From: Geosiphon pyriformis
Lineage: Eukaryota > Glomeromycota > Glomeromycetes > Archaeosporales > Geosiphonaceae
Reading direction: 5' to 3'
NCBI GenBank assembly: GCA_016748015.1
Contig: JAAOMT010000586.1
Coordinates: 852,534 to 916,533, forward strand
DNA: 64,000 nt
Shown: positions 46,273 to 59,529 of the stretch, in pieces
Position numbering within the stretch: the first letter of the stretch is position 1
Layout: each line of letters begins with the position of its first letter
Program-made: the position numbers and the translations under genes
Notes under the pieces: model-generated
What the model was told of the DNA's origin: nothing
Databases searched by the model: none
The model's input: only the letters and a program-made list of their open reading frames with translations

Positions 46273-47139
46273 TGTTACTGGTGGTTTTGTTGGTTGTTGG
46301 AATAAATAACAAACCCGTAACTTGGTGCTCAAGGCTGTTGTTGATGATAGAAATCTGAAGGTGTGTTTATTTAAAGGTTTTAGTTGAGTCTTTTGTATAA
46401 TGGACAGAGATTCAGTAGTAATAGTTTTATCTGTAGCTTTCCAAAACCGCAGTTTCATCAATTTTTTTCTCAGCATGATGACTGGTGTTTCTCATGGTAA
46501 GTTAACCTCAATCAAATGTCCTACTCTTATTTCTAGGTCTTTTATCAGTACTATATCTTGACATCAGTACTCTGCACATTAATTCTTAACAAAGTTAGTA
46601 ATAACAACAATTAAGACAAGAAAATAAAAGAAATAATATAAAAAAATGAGCCAAAACAATGTGCAAGTTAGTATCTCATCAATAGCTGTAATCAAAAGCT
46701 ATTGGTCCAGTGTGGTTACATATAAATAACTATTAACATAAAGTGTTGATAGTGGAAAGTGGATTTGGATGGTGAATAATTTATTTATTTATTATTTGTG
46801 AATGAAAGATTTCTAACTAACAGATTCTGCTTTTTCTATTTCTAATGCTACTGCTATATATACATAATTGATGTTCTATAAGATTGCTCACATTTCTGAG
46901 CGATGTGCTATGATTTCTTGAGCAATGCTTATATTGCTGAGCAATGTGCTCTAATTTTCTAACATCACTCCATATTGCTGAACAATGTGCCATGTTTTCT
47001 GATATTGCTCCACATTGCTGAACAATATGCCATAATTTCTGATATTGCTCCACATTGTTGAGCAATATGCTCACGTGCTAAGTACTATTCTCTCATTGGT
47101 CTGCTATTTTCTATATCTGTTTTCTTTTTATGAGTAACA
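46273..47139 (-). repeat. Element A 5' LTR
   Basis: TGTTACTGG to GAGTAACA. The primer site lies at 46270-46253 on the minus strand. TTGCTGAGCAATGTG repeats occupy 46880-47080. It matches the left LTR closely, with mostly transition differences. Confidence 0.9.
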
Positions 47140-49301
47140 GCATCTTCTGAAATAACCAGAAGACTTAAATAGTTTTAGAAATTTGGGTTTTAGTTGTATC
47201 TAGTACTCAAACTCTACTGGCAGAATTCTGATAACTGACTTAATGAACTGGAAATTGATTGGTACATTATTATCATTGATCTCTAATTTTGCTGTGTATA
47301 TATAATTCTTGGCTTTTGGTTTTCAGATAATATTTGAGCTGAGTTTTGTGGTAGTATTAGAATAAGTTGGATTTGATAAATTACTTGTGGCTGCAATTGA
47401 TAAATAACTAGAGCTGAAGTTTAATAGATTGAAGATGTATATATTAGTTGTTATATCATTAGTGTGTAATAAGATTGATATTGATCTTGATCTGGGAAAT
47501 AATTCAGAGTTTAAAACTGACAATTGGGGTTTTGATACTGGTTTCTTGATCATTAATTATTGACTTTGATGTGACAATTTATTTTTATATAGCCTTGTTT
47601 TTCACAATTGTAGCAAATATGTGTTTCTGATTGCCATAGTTGATTTGCTACTGATAATAGATGTGATTGATTTTGGAATTGATTTGTGTTTTTCTGCTTT
47701 TTATGATGTTATAGTAGTTAATAGATTACTTGATTGTTGTTGTTAGCTAAGTATCTTTCTAATTTCTGGTTGATTAACTTACTGAATTGTCTCAGTTTAG
47801 AATCCAATTTAGATAATTTATTTATTACTAAGTTTATGGCTTGGACATGGTTGGCTTTTAATTTAGCTGATTCAAAGTCTCTGGTGTGATTAACTATGGC
47901 TTAAAGTGTATTTGGATGCATTGGATATACTTATTACAATAAACTGCTACATAAGCCTCAGATAAATTAATTCAAGATTTGTGGTACTGTAAAATAATTA
48001 GCTTTAATTGCCTGAATTTGGCACAGATTTTTGTAAAAACATCCTAAGTAAGTGGTGACTGCTTTAGTATCTTCTTGCTTGATAGTAGTGAAGCTAGTAA
48101 TTAAGTGATTGATGCTGTTATAATTGCTAAAATATTGTAGAAACATGATTTTGAACATATTAAAATCTTGTGGTTTGTTTACAAGATTTTGGTATCATGA
48201 ATTAGCTATATCTTAGAGAAAATATGGAATTGCTTGAAAAGCTTTAGCATTATTCCAGTTATTGGCTGTAATTGCTTTGGCAACATTATTTAATCATGCT
48301 TGGATGTTATCCTTTTTGTTGATAAATTTTTTGATTTTGGTAATTGGTGCATAGGCCATTTGTTGTGGTGGTTGCTGAGGTTGTAGTGGTTGTTAGTAAG
48401 TAATTATTGGTGCAATAGGTGGATAATCTATTACAATTACTGGAGGTAAGTTCTGAGGAACAATAGGAGCTGGGTTTAGATTGTTCAGGTTTTGCTGAGT
48501 TTGAACAATTGGAGTTTCAATTTTTGGGTTTTTTGAGATTGAATTTTAATTATTAACTTCCCAATTGCTATTTCTTTCTTTTTCAAATTTGGTTATTTTC
48601 TAAAGACTGGTAGTTCTGAAATCTGGTTATGGTAATGATAATTGATGTTCTGATGGCATTGTTGGTCATGAATTAAATTCTTCAAAATATTCACTGTAGG
48701 TTCTTAATAATTTAGCTTTTTTCTGTTTATTTTGAAATAGAATTTTGGCTAATAGTGTTTTTGTGTTTAATGTGGACATTCTTGCTGCTATAATGTTAAT
48801 GGTATTTCTTGGGATGTAGTAATATGATGAATTTATTGGTGATTTAACTTTTGGTTTCTTTTAAGTAGGTAGGTATATTGGTTTTGGTGTTCTTGTTGAT
48901 GTTTGTAATCTTCTTTTTTCTTTGTTTACAAAAGGAATAGGAAATTTCTGTTTGGTGTATTTTTTAATTTCTTTGTTTATTTTTGTGATTAGTGATATAA
49001 ATAAATGATTCTATGGCAGTATAATGCTTTAGAGTAGTTTACTGAAAAAATTGTTGAAAATGAATTCTGGATTTCCTTGACCTTCCAAATAGTATACAAT
49101 TCTTTTGTTAATGTAACAATTAAAAGCTGATTCTACTGGCCAATTATTATTTGTCAATCCAAAATAAGAGTAATAATATTGAAATAAGGCTTTTATAAAT
49201 CCCAAGTGGTTTGTTCCTATTATTTTTGATTCTGCTATAATTTTGATAGTTGTTGTTAGTACTAGTTTTCTGTTGGATTATACCTTATAAGAAGCACTAA
49301 A
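47140..49301 (-). pseudogene. Element D: Gag and primer site
   Basis: Minus strand. Homology starts at ATA GCA GAA near 49235. The capsid-like part includes FSNYNSINHLITSFTTIKQ (abridged) near 48100 and FYKNLCQIQAIKANYF near 48020. The zinc knuckle region near 47590-47630 is decayed. The part 47553-47323 is an open Ser/Asn-rich stretch. Ends at the junction with element A; protease continues at 16920. Confidence 0.75.
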
Positions 49302-50159
49302 TATTACAAGTGATTATTTGGTATCTAGAAACAAATAACAAATTTGTAACTTAGTGTTCAATAGTTAATGCAGGTTGGTAATTTCTAAAGATTTTCATAT
49401 CTAAAGGTTTTGGTAGAGTTCTTTATATAATAGACAGAGATTTAGTAGTGGTTTTTAGTAGTCTCCCAGAATCGCAATTCCATCAATTCTTTTCTCAGTT
49501 TGGTGGCTGGCAATTTTTTAATAAGTAATCTTTAAATTCAAGTATTTACTCTTTTATAGGAGTCTTTTATCAAGCAATCCTTGACATCAATAACTCAGTG
49601 CTTAATTCTTAACCAATTAGTATACAACAAACAAAATAAATAAATAAATAAAATCAAAACATAAAAGAATTAGACCAAAACAATTTAAAATTTAGTATCC
49701 TATCAATAGTTATAATCAAAAACTATTGGTTCAGTGTAGCTAAGTATTGGTATTTATCAACATGAGCTGTTGATAAAAAAAAGATAGATTGTGATAGTAA
49801 CAAGTATTTTATTAATATTGGATATATTTATTTCAAGTTATAAAATACTATTATATGAAAAGATAAATAGAAATTTGAAACTGAAGATTCTAAACTTAAG
49901 ATTCTGTTTTTTCTGTTTCTAATACTACTATTATATATCCATAAATTTTATTGTATAAGATTCCTTGAATTTCTCAATTTTTTAGCCAGAAATTCTGAAA
50001 TTTCTGGAATTCTGTAATTCTTTGAGAAAAATTCTGGAATTCTGAAATTCTGAAATTCTGTAATTCCTTTAAGGAATCTTAGAATTCCACTTTTACTATG
50101 TTTTATTCTGATTGGCTAATTATATACTAATATATAATTCCTATGTTTTATAAGTAATA
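49302..50159 (-). repeat. Element D 5' LTR
   Basis: Starts TATTACAAG (decayed TGTTACAAG) and ends TAAGTAATA. Matches 9243-10078 along its length, including GGAATTC-type repeats near 49960-50090. The adjoining primer site is decayed. Confidence 0.86.
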
Positions 50160-50318
50160 CTATAGCAATTGGTAAGCTATTGATAAGCAAGAATGCTTTT
50201 TTTACCTTTTGATTAATAAAAATAGCCACAGTTTTATTATTATTTATAAAAATGTTATTAATATTAAAAAATTTATTCATTATATTCAAGATGTACTGGA
50301 TTGCAGTTTGGTTACTAT
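50160..50318 (-). pseudogene. LINE fragment: RT, upstream piece
   Basis: Continues the LINE of 7160-9242 across element D. On the minus strand it reads QYILNIMNKFFNINNI, then NNKTVAIFINQK and LPIAI, matching the RT region just before the YLxIxxST block that starts at 9220. It breaks off at element E, and no further LINE sequence is seen on the other side of E. Confidence 0.8.
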
Positions 50319-51174
50319 TGTTACAAGTGATTATTTAAAATCTCAAAGCAAATAACAAATCCATAACTTGGTGCTCAATTAATATAATGATGTCGATTAC
50401 TGAAAGTGGTTTGTATCTGAAGGTTTTGGTTGAATTCTTTGTATAATAGACAGAAATTCGATAGTTGTTTTCAGTAGCCTCCCAAAATTGCAATTCCATC
50501 AATTTTTTTCTCGGCTTGGTGGCCAGCAATCTTCTGATAAGTAATCCATAATTCTTTTACGTGCTCTATCCACTCGTAGAGATCTTTTACTAGGCAATTC
50601 TTAATGTCAATAATTCAGCACTTAATTTTTAATCAATTTAGTAAACAACAAAAAAAATAACAATAGAAAATAACAGAAAACAAAAAAAAATAAAGAAAAT
50701 AAGCCAAGGCAATTTTGCAAGTTAGTATCCCATCAATAGCCATGATCAAAAGCTATTGTTCTAGTGTTGTTAAATATGAATTACTATCAACATGAAGTGT
50801 TGATAGTGAAAAGTAGATTGAAATAGTGAATAATTATTTATTGATATTTGTGATGTAGAAGATTGTTTAGATCAGATCTAAACTAAAAGGTCTGTCTTTT
50901 CTACTTTTAACATTACTGCTATATATACATAATTGAGATTCCTCAATTCCTCAATTTTTCACATCAGAAATCTTGAAATTCCTGGAATCCTGCAATTTCT
51001 TTTGAAAAAAATCCTGGAATTCTAAAATTCTGCGATTCCTTGTACGAGAATCCTAAAATTTCTGGAATCCTGCAATTTTTTTTGAGAAGAATCCTGGAAT
51101 TTCACATTTACTACAGCTACTTCTGATTGGCTAATTTTATATGCTAATATACTTCCTATATTTTATGAGTAACA
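50319..51174 (-). repeat. Element E 3' LTR
   Basis: TGTTACAAG to GAGTAACA, with GGAATTCC-type repeats at about 50950-51105 and a TATATATA box near 50930 (minus sense). The inner side has the polypurine tract. Confidence 0.88.
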
Positions 51175-52270
51175 TTATTCTCTCTTTTTAATATTAAGCT
51201 CCATTAAAATTTTTCAAATCTCCTAACTCCAATTCTCTATTCTTGAGTATTTTTTAAACTTCTTTTTCAAAAATTACTTGAGTTATTTTGTTCTGTAACT
51301 CTTCAAATTAGGTGTTGGTTATTTTTCCCATTTGGTTAACTGTGATAAAGTTCATTTCTGAATTAAGTAAGATTTTCAGTCTGTCTTAAAATCCAGTATG
51401 TAGCTAATAGATGGCTCTTACTTGTATAGTCAAATTGTTCTTTTCCACAAATTATTTCAGTTATTGCAGTATTGTTGTGTTGAATAATTATTTTGTTTTA
51501 TCCATGTATAAGTTTTAAATATTCAAGTGTCATCCCAAGTGGAAATAACAAAAGTTTCTTGGAAATTCGTGTATCCACTATTTTCAAGTTTCTTTGGTTA
51601 ATTCTTGATATGTGGTAACACTTGTTGATTCTTTTATTGCTAATTTTATTTTTAGAACTATTTTGTTGATAGTGTTTTCTGTTTTTCTTTAACTTTTGTT
51701 TTTGGGTATCTTTCTGGTATCTCAGTATCAAATGGTTTGTTAATTAATAGTAATTTCTATATTCTATTGTTGAATCAATTGAAAGAGTTGTTGTGTTAGT
51801 AAGTAGATGTTATCAATGATTTCCATTTTTCTGAAGTCTTCCATTGTGTCTATCATGTCTTTATATACTCTTTTTATTGTTCAATTTTACGCACTTGGTC
51901 CAATAATTATGATTGGTTCCAGATCTCATGAAATTTTATCTGGTTGGACTAGTATTCTCTGTACTCCTAATTGTGGAATATTATTGGTAAATGGTGACAC
52001 TATATAGTGATATGATTTCAGTCAATTACCATGTGCTGCTTTGGCTAAAATTTTGTTGTTACATCTTAATTTATAAGTTCTATTTCCAAGAATTTCTTCT
52101 ATGTGAAATGGTCTATTTCATTTGGGGTCAAATTTTCCACTCTATTGTTTTTTCACTTTGGTATGATGTAAAAGTACTTTGTCTTTAATTCTGAATTCAA
52201 CTGGTTTATCTGGTAGTTAGTTATCATGTCTTTTTTTTTGTTTTTCTTGTGACTTTTGAATGTTATCAGC
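51175..52270 (-). pseudogene. Element E: GPY/F-like module and tail
   Basis: Minus strand; a Lys/Asn-rich tail (about 51731-51498 open) following a GNRTYKL-like module near 52080. Ends near the polypurine tract. No chromodomain recognised. Confidence 0.62.
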
Positions 52271-53260
52271 TGCTCTTCACCATTTGTTTTCTAGTGTCTC
52301 CATTAAGTCATATGTTTTTTTTAGCAATATTTTCTGGAAATTGTCTTCAGTTATTGTTTCTGTTGGATAAGTGTTGACTTCTATCTCAACTGGTAATGTT
52401 GCTGTTCTATCATATACTAATTCAAATGGTGTTGCTTGTATAGTATCTTGCTTCATTGTCCAATAAGCAAATAATACTGATAATATAAACAAGTCCCATT
52501 TATCCTGATTTTTTTGACTGATTTTGGTGATTGCTTTGCATAATGTTTTGTTAATCTTTCAACTAACCCATTTGTTTGTGGATGGTATGGTGATGATAAT
52601 AGTCTTTTTATTCCAAATTTTTGACTTAATTCTGTTAATATTCTGTTCACAAAGTGAGTTTTTTGATCTGATAATAGTTTTTTTGGACATTTGTGTCAAC
52701 AGATCAAGTCTTGATAAACGAATTTGGCAATGGATTCTGCATCTGCTCTTTGAATGGCTTTTGCTTCTGGCCATTTAGTAAGATAATCCATGACTACTGC
52801 AATATATCTGTTGCCTTTGCTAATTATTGTTAATAATCCAACTAGATTAATTCCAATTTGATTGAATAGTTGTCCTACTTTAATTGGTCTTAATGGTTCA
52901 CTTGGTCTTGTTTCTCTTTTTCTTTGACAAACATCACAATTCTAAACATATTGAATGATGTCTGGATACATTAATGGCCAATAGTATCTTTTTCTAGTTC
53001 TTTTTATGGTTGCTTCTTTATGAAAGTGTCCTGCTGTTGAGTACATGTTGAACAATATTGTCTTTTTTTTTGGTTCTGTAATTACTTTTGTTGGCTGGTC
53101 TAAATTTATTCTGTTTTTCTGGTATGGTATATTTTGATGATTAATAAAATATTTTGATTGCTGTTTTATGTTGTTTTGTTTCTTTTGAGATAATTTCTCT
53201 TTAAACAATTGGGTATTTATACAATATTAGAATTGTTGGTATTTTTGGATATTCATCTTT
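52271..53260 (-). pseudogene. Element E: integrase
   Basis: Minus strand. HFHKEATIKR and CDVCQ regions (53035-52930), first Asp in IGINLV-like (Asp to Asn, about 52850), second in LLSDQKTHF-like (about 52660), and GLVERL with the catalytic Glu at 52570. A frameshift follows the Glu block. Confidence 0.8.
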
Positions 53261-53770
53261 TGTTATGTTTTTGGATTGAAATGTTTTTTAGATTTGTCTT
53301 ATTTACAACAACCTATCAGTATTTCTGTTTTCTTTTCCCTTTTTATAATGTACTGTATATTTGTATAGTGCAAGTTCTATTTTCTATTAAGCATAGTGAT
53401 TGTCTCCAAATTTCTGCTTCTGGATTGAAGTTAATCCTTTATAGTCTGTGTAAATGTCAAATTTCTGGCTCAAGTATTTTTTCTATTTTATTACTGCCCA
53501 GTAAATAGCTAAGTGTTCTAGTGCTGGTGTTCCATAGTTTTTTTTTACTGGGCTCAAACTTCAGCTAGTATATACTACTGGATGTTTTCTTCTGTTTGGT
53601 CTCCTCTGTGATAGTACTGCTCTTAATGCTTGACCTGATGCATTAGTCATGATTATGAATGGCTTGCTATGATTTGAATAGATTAATACTGGGGCTTGGA
53701 TGAGCTTTCTTCTTAATGTATCAAAAGTTTCTTGCTGAGTTTTTGTCCATTTATATTTGGTGTTCTTTGT
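53261..53770 (-). pseudogene. Element E: RNase H
   Basis: Minus strand. TNASGQALRAVLSQ-like block near 53640 (first catalytic Asp changed to Asn), YTDYKGL near 53450, then many stops. Follows RT directly. Confidence 0.7.
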
Positions 53771-54690
53771 TTGAAGCTGGTATAGTGGTTAAGTTATTTT
53801 GAAAAAGTCTTTGATAAAATAGCAGTAGTATCTGGCAAATCTCAAGAATGCTCTTAGTTCAGTTAAGTTGTTTAGTACTAAAAAGTTTTTGACTACTTTG
53901 ATCTTGTCTGGATCCATTTTGATACTGTTTTTGCTCACAATATGTCCCAAAAACTTGAGTTCCATTTTTCCAAAGAAACATTTGGTTGTATTTAGTTTTA
54001 ATCTGGCTCTTCTTACTTGTTGAAGATGATGCAGATGATCATCGAATGTTTTTAAAAACACATTGGTATTGTCCAAGTATATGACTACTAACTTTCACAA
54101 TAGTTTATTGTAAACAATTTCCATTAGTCATTGGAATGTGGCTGGTGTATTCATCAATCCGAATGGTATAACTTCAAACTCAAAGTTTTTTTCTCTTGTG
54201 GTAAATGCCATTTTTTTTTGTTAACTGGATCCATGGCTACTTGTTAGTAACCACTATCTAGATTTAATGTTGAGAACTATTTATTTTTACCAAAAGTGTC
54301 GAATAATTTCTGGATCCGTGGAGTTAGATAACTGTCTCTATGAGTAATATCATTGAGTTTTCTATAATCCACACAAAAGTGGATTTTCCCATTTTTCTTC
54401 TGGACTAGTACCACTGGTGATGACCATGGATTCATTAATAATTAAATTAACCTGTTGTCAAGCATCTAATTGATTTCTTGACAAATAATCTCATGGCTGG
54501 CTGGTAATATTTTATATGTTCTTTGTTTAATTGGCATTGCATTTCCAGTCTTGATCTGGTGCTGGATTATATCAGTTCTGTTAAATTCATTTTTGCTGGT
54601 GAAGATGTCATTAAAATTGTTGAGTAACATCTTGAGTTGCATCCATTGGAGTGGGTCTAAGTTTTCCAAGTTCATCTGTTCCAATTGTTT
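53771..54690 (-). pseudogene. Element E: reverse transcriptase
   Basis: Minus strand. FTSKNEFNRTDII near 54590, FCVDYRKLN near 54370, the FGLMNTPATFQ-like block near 54160 and the catalytic loop YLDN (54066-54080). LKFLGHIVSKN near 53945. Two frame changes in the palm. Confidence 0.8.
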
Positions 54691-55020
54691 TGGTTGGAGC
54701 AGATAACATTCTTCTCATTTGTAGATTGTTTGTAATGTGATATCTACATATCTACACAGTTGTAAAAAATCTGGAATGGGATCTAACAGTTGATCTTCAA
54801 TTTTAGTGATTAAATATTCAATAATAATTCCTTCTGGTATCTCAATGATATCTTTTGTGTTGTTGTAAATGGGAATTTTGATGTGACTATGGTTCTTGGC
54901 TGGTATGTATAAATTGATTAATCCAATTTTTCTTGACTTGCAAAGTTTTGTTTCTGTCTCAAAAATCTGAATCTGATCCTTCACTTCTCTTTCTATTTTG
55001 ACTATGTATCTGTTATATGG
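54691..55020 (-). pseudogene. Element E: beta-rich linker
   Basis: Uninterrupted minus-strand segment: IGLINLYIPAKNHSHIK, IYNNTKDIIEIPEG, FLQLCRYVDITLQTIY. Same position and pattern as in A and B. Confidence 0.66.
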
Positions 55021-55640
55021 TGGAATGGAGATTAGTTAACAGGTGGAGATAATTTCTCCCTTGTCAATAATCTCTTCTTCTGCCATATTGACTGGTACAT
55101 CTATTCTATCCATTGATTCAAATCCCTGTATTCCTCTTACTGTAATCCCTAATTTTTTTCTGTTTCTCATTAATATTAACTGAGCTATTTTTACCAGAGG
55201 TAAGAATATTGCTTGTGCTATCTTTTCATTTAGATCTATAATATATGCCTTTTTTGAGTCATTTTCTAGCATAACAATGATATTTCCTACATATTTTGTG
55301 TCAATTATTTCTCTTCTGATGTTGATTCCTTTTTTTGCTAAACTACTTCTAAATGCTAACTGAACCATTATTGTTGCTAGAATTTCCAGTGCTATTTTGA
55401 GATCAATGCAGGTATACAAATGGGGTTTTAATTTGATGGGATTTTTTTCCAAATATCTCAGATCAAACTCTGCATTGATATTATGCATGTGTTCTGGCAT
55501 AATACCTTCATTATTATTGCTGAATCATTTAAGTTTCTGTTTCTTAGTGAGATCAGGAAGTGCAATAAATGTTTTGGGATTTGAATTAGAGTCTGAATTG
55601 TTGTTATTTTTGTTGCCATTTTGAGCAGAGCTGGAACTGT
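55021..55640 (-). pseudogene. Element E: dUTPase, longest uninterrupted copy
   Basis: Minus strand; the segment 55500-55036 has no stop. Motifs: AEFDLRYLE (I), FRSSLAKKGI (II), REIIDTKYVGN (III), KIAQAIFLPLV (IV), RGIQGFESMDR (V). Motifs II to IV fit the family; motif I Gly and motif V second Gly are changed. It would start inside the polyprotein, not from its own promoter. Confidence 0.85.
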
Positions 55641-56460
55641 TGTTTTTATTGTCATCATTGTTAGAGTTTGAATCAGGATTGAAAATTGATTCTAATTCTG
55701 ATGCACAATTGTTGATTGGTTTGTTTTCCTCTGGAATTGTGTAAATTATGTGGATTGGTGGATTGTAAATGAGATCACACTCATTACAATATTGGAAGTC
55801 ACAAGGAATTAAGCAATATTGACATAATTGAGTATTTAACTGCTCCAAACACTGCTCTTATTCTTTCCTAGTGGGTGCTAATTACTGGTAATATTCATGG
55901 AATTCTTCCAGATTGTCTTTAATGTTGCCAAAGATGTTAAAGGTGGAGACATATTCAGATTTGGACAGTGAGAAGAAGTTATTTTTAATTTCTAATAACT
56001 TACTAGTAGTGACACCTTCTGCTTTCATACTTGCTATTTACCAGATTTTATGTTCATTGTAAGGATATCCTTCCAATTATCACAATGCTCTTTTCCAGGT
56101 GTCATCAATTAAAGTTTGTTTGTATACCCAATCATTTATCAGGATGGTATACTGGCATGTCTCATTGCACATTCCTCCTCACCCAAGAATGTCATTCCAT
56201 ATTTCTTTGTTGGGCAAAATAGTTCTACATGTGAGATAGGATTCATTATCCCATTTTTATTGTTTTTTTGGGCATCCAAACCATTTTATGATGTATGAAC
56301 AACAATAGAACTTTGTTGCTGTAGAGTATTCCTTGTTATTGCCACAATATGTGCCCATTAACAACAATTTTTTGCCACAATCTACGCATACCAATTTCAG
56401 TTGGTGATAATTAGATGGCTGTAGTGAAGAGTAAGTATATGGGCTATAAGTGGTGGTTGG
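55641..56460 (-). pseudogene. Element E: Cys-rich CXXC domain
   Basis: Minus strand. The C-terminal Cys pairs CQYC and CNEC (55830-55780) are followed by an acidic Asn/Ser/Asp-rich linker (55690-55620). The N-terminal CVDCGKKL-like pair is near 56385. Stops in the middle part. Confidence 0.68.
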
Positions 56461-57300
56461 TGTTAGATTTTCCTCATCTTTCTCTTTTTTCTTATTGTTA
56501 TCTTCTTTCCACTTTCAAGTTGTTGTTAGTTTGTCTTAATCGTTGTCAGTTTTCCAGGCTTGGTCAATATTCCAAGTAGGTTCTTTCTTTCACTTTTTTT
56601 TTCTCTTGTCATTCCAAGAGAGTATTAGTGATAGCTCGTTGTGATCTTTGTTGGCCCAAGACACTTAATAGGCTTCCCAAGTAGATTTCTCCTTTTTTTT
56701 CTCAAATTTGATCAATGATGTTGGTGAAGTGGTAGTCTTGAAGTGGCTACACATGGCTGGTACATGTGTGTGTTGACCATTCTGGCTAAGTTGTAGTTCC
56801 TGCATGGTCCAGTTGAGTGTCACATTAGTTTTGAACAACCAGTCATTACCAATTAAAGCTTGGTATTGGGTGGCTTCTATTACCAAAACTTTGATTGGTA
56901 TTATAATACTGTTAATTTCTATGGAAAGGTTATCTATTTCACCAATTGAAGTTTTGGTGGCTCCATTAGCTGTAATTATTTTTGCATTGGCAGCTCAATC
57001 AACTTAGCAACCTAATTGGTCCATAAACTGTCTTGTGATAATGCTGCCAGCTGATTCACTGTCTAAGATCAGTTTAATGAAATGACCATCAATTTTAGCA
57101 TTAGTATACATAGTGGTAATTGGTTTTTCTTTAAGTGTGGCTTTACTAAACAACAGTGTGGATAATAGTTCTTTGAATTCAAATAAAAAGATAGCTGCAA
57201 GTAATTTGTCATTAGTAACAGTGGCTGGTAGGATATTGTTAGTAAGAGATTTCTGGTTTGTTTCTAAGTTGTTAGATAAAATGTCTTTCTAAGGTAACTA
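56461..57300 (-). pseudogene. Element E: retropepsin and spacer
   Basis: Minus strand. Protease block LILDSESAGSIIT near 57065 (catalytic Asp kept, Gly of DSG changed to Glu) and YQALIGNDWLFKTNVTLNW near 56870. A Lys/Glu-rich spacer lies at 56470-56720. Confidence 0.76.
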
Positions 57301-59467
57301 AGAGACTTAAATAGTTCTGAGAACTTGGGTTTTAGTTATGTCTGGTTCCTAAACTCCACTGGCATAATTCCAAAGATTGGTTGGATGAACTGGGGATCAG
57401 TTGGTGAACTACTATCACTAATCTCCAGCTTTGTTGTGTTATTCTTGGCCTGTGAGTTCCATTTTGGAGTAAGTTTTGAGGCAGTGTTTGAATTTGTTGG
57501 GGTTGATAGATTACTGGTGGCTGTAATTAATATATTACTTGTGGCTGCAGCTAATAAATTGGAGCTTAATATATTGGTGGTTGATAGATTGGCTGCTGCA
57601 TTGTTAACAAGTAAATGAATTGATATTAATCTTGATTTAAGTGATAGTTCAGGGTCTGAAATCTGCAATCGAGGTTTCTGTATTGATTTACCAATTATAG
57701 ATTACTATAAGAATAGCAGTTGACTCGGATATGGCCTTGTTTACTACAGTTGTGGCAAACATGTATCTCAGACTGCCACAGCTGATTTGATGATGATAGT
57801 AGACATGACTGATTTTGGAAATGAGTTGCATTTTCTAAATTATTGTGTCATTGTAGTGGCTGATAAATTGCGTGATTGTCAACTAAGTATCCCTCTAATT
57901 TTTGATTGATTGAATCACTAAATTGCTTTAATTTGAAATCCAATTTAGATGATCTGTTCATCACTAGATTAATGACTTGGGTGTGGTTAGCTTTGAGTTC
58001 AGCAGCTTCAAAGTCTTTGGCATTGTTGACTGTGGCTTGGAAGTCTGCTGGGTGTAATAAATGTATGCATTAAAGAATGCTACTGCACAATTCTCTAATA
58101 AATTGATTCAAAATTTGTGGTGCTGTAAAATAGTTAGCTTGGATTGCCTGAATCTGATGCAGATTTCTGTGGAAGCATCCTAGATATATGGTGATGGCTT
58201 CAGCTTCTCTTTGTTTAATAGTGGTAAAGGTATTAGCTAATCAGTTAATGTTATTGTTGTTGCTAAAGTACTTTAAAAACTCTGTTTTGAACATGTTAAA
58301 GGTGACAAACTTGTTGATCAAGCTTTGATACTATGAGTCAGTAGTATCTTGAAGAAAGTATGGAATGGCTTGTATGGCTTTGTCATCATTCCATCTATTG
58401 GCTGCAATGGCTTTTTCTACATCATTTAGTCATACTTGAGCATCATCCTCTTCACCGGTAAATTTTTCAAGTTTTGCAATTGATGTGTATGCTATTGGAT
58501 CTAAGTTGGGTTGTTGTGGTGGTTGAAGTGGCTGTTGTAATGGTTGTTGGAATAGTATTTGTTACTGTTAAATCAGTTTAGCTGGTGGCTGATCAATGAC
58601 AATTACTGGAGGTAAGTTTTGCTGATTAATTAATTCAGGATTTGAATTGTCCTAATTTGGCAGTGCTTGAATATTTGGAGTTCCAATTTCCAGATTTTCC
58701 AAGTTTAGATTTTGCTGAGTTTAAAGGTTTGGGGTTTCAACTTCCAGGTTTTTAGAGATCAGATTCTGGTAAGTAAATTCTTGATCTTCAGATTCTTCTT
58801 TCTTTTTTTTCTGTTCTCTTTCCAATTTCATTATTTTCTAAGGACTTATGATTCCGAAATCTGGTTGGAGTGGCAGTAATTAAAGTCCTGATGGCATTGG
58901 TGATTATGACTTAAATCCTTCAAAATATGCACTATATAGTCTTAGAAGATTTTCTTTTCTTTGTTTATTCTGAAATGAAAATCGTCCAAATGTTGATGTT
59001 ATGGTTGATGTGAACGTGCCTGTTGATGTGATGTTGATGGCACTTCCTGGTATATAGTGGTATGATAGATTTGTTGGTAATTCTATTCTTGTTTTCTTCC
59101 AAGTTGGTAGTTGTATTTCTTTAGATATTACTGCTGGTATTTGTAAACTTTCTTTGCCTTTGTCTGCATAGGTAATAGGAAATTGTTGTTGAGTGTATCT
59201 TTCAATGATTTGGTTAATAATTGGTGTGAAGCTATGGTTTTTTGGTAAGCTGGTGTGTTGAAATAATTCTGTATAAAAGTTTTCTCTTGCGGATTTGATG
59301 TTAACTGTGTCTCTTAAACAGTCTGTGATTTTATTGTTGACATAGAAATTAAAGACTAATTCTACTGGAAAATGGTTATTGTTTAATCCTAATTGTTGGC
59401 TGAACTGTTGAAACAAGAATTTGGTGAATTTTAAATGGTTTGCTCCTATGTTTTCTGGTTCTGTCAC
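57301..59467 (-). pseudogene. Element E: Gag
   Basis: Minus strand. Homology starts at GTG ACA GAA (59467). The first 187 codons (to 58904) are uninterrupted, including FTKFLFQQFSQQLG and SLPKNHSFTP. Capsid-like core about 58500-57900. Intact CCHC knuckle CHNCSKQGHIRVNC at 57757-57716. One frame change occurs between the N-terminal block and the protease. Confidence 0.83.
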
Positions 59468-59529
59468 TTTTGGATGATTGCTGTTGGTACTGGTTTTCTG
59501 TAGAATTATACCTCACAGAAAGCACTAAA

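Larger units (their letters stand above)
26850..47139 (-). mobile_element. Ty3/gypsy element A (minus), interrupted by element B
   Basis: LTRs 26850-27676 and 46273-47139; internal parts 27677-35159 and 45321-46272, about 8.4 kb when joined. The flanking 4 bases are gtat (26846-26849) and gcat (47140-47143). The left four bases are also the right duplication of element C, so A and C lie directly side by side within element D. Confidence 0.9.
9243..50159 (-). mobile_element. Ty3/gypsy element D (minus), interrupted by C, A (with B) and a solo LTR
   Basis: The outermost Ty3/gypsy element of the nest. Its LTRs are 9243-10078 and 49302-50159. Its internal parts are 10079-11622, 12445-16920 and 47140-49301, about 8.2 kb when joined. 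It entered the LINE: the 4 bases left of D (ccat, 9239-9242) and right of D (ctat, 50160-50163) fit a 4-bp target duplication with one C/T change, and removing D plus one copy restores the LINE frame. All coding parts carry stops and small indels. Confidence 0.88.

Noticed and set aside
16921-47139. C and A as one composite element
   Set aside because: They are in opposite orientation, each has its own LTR pair, primer site and polypurine tract, and the LTRs belong to different subfamilies.
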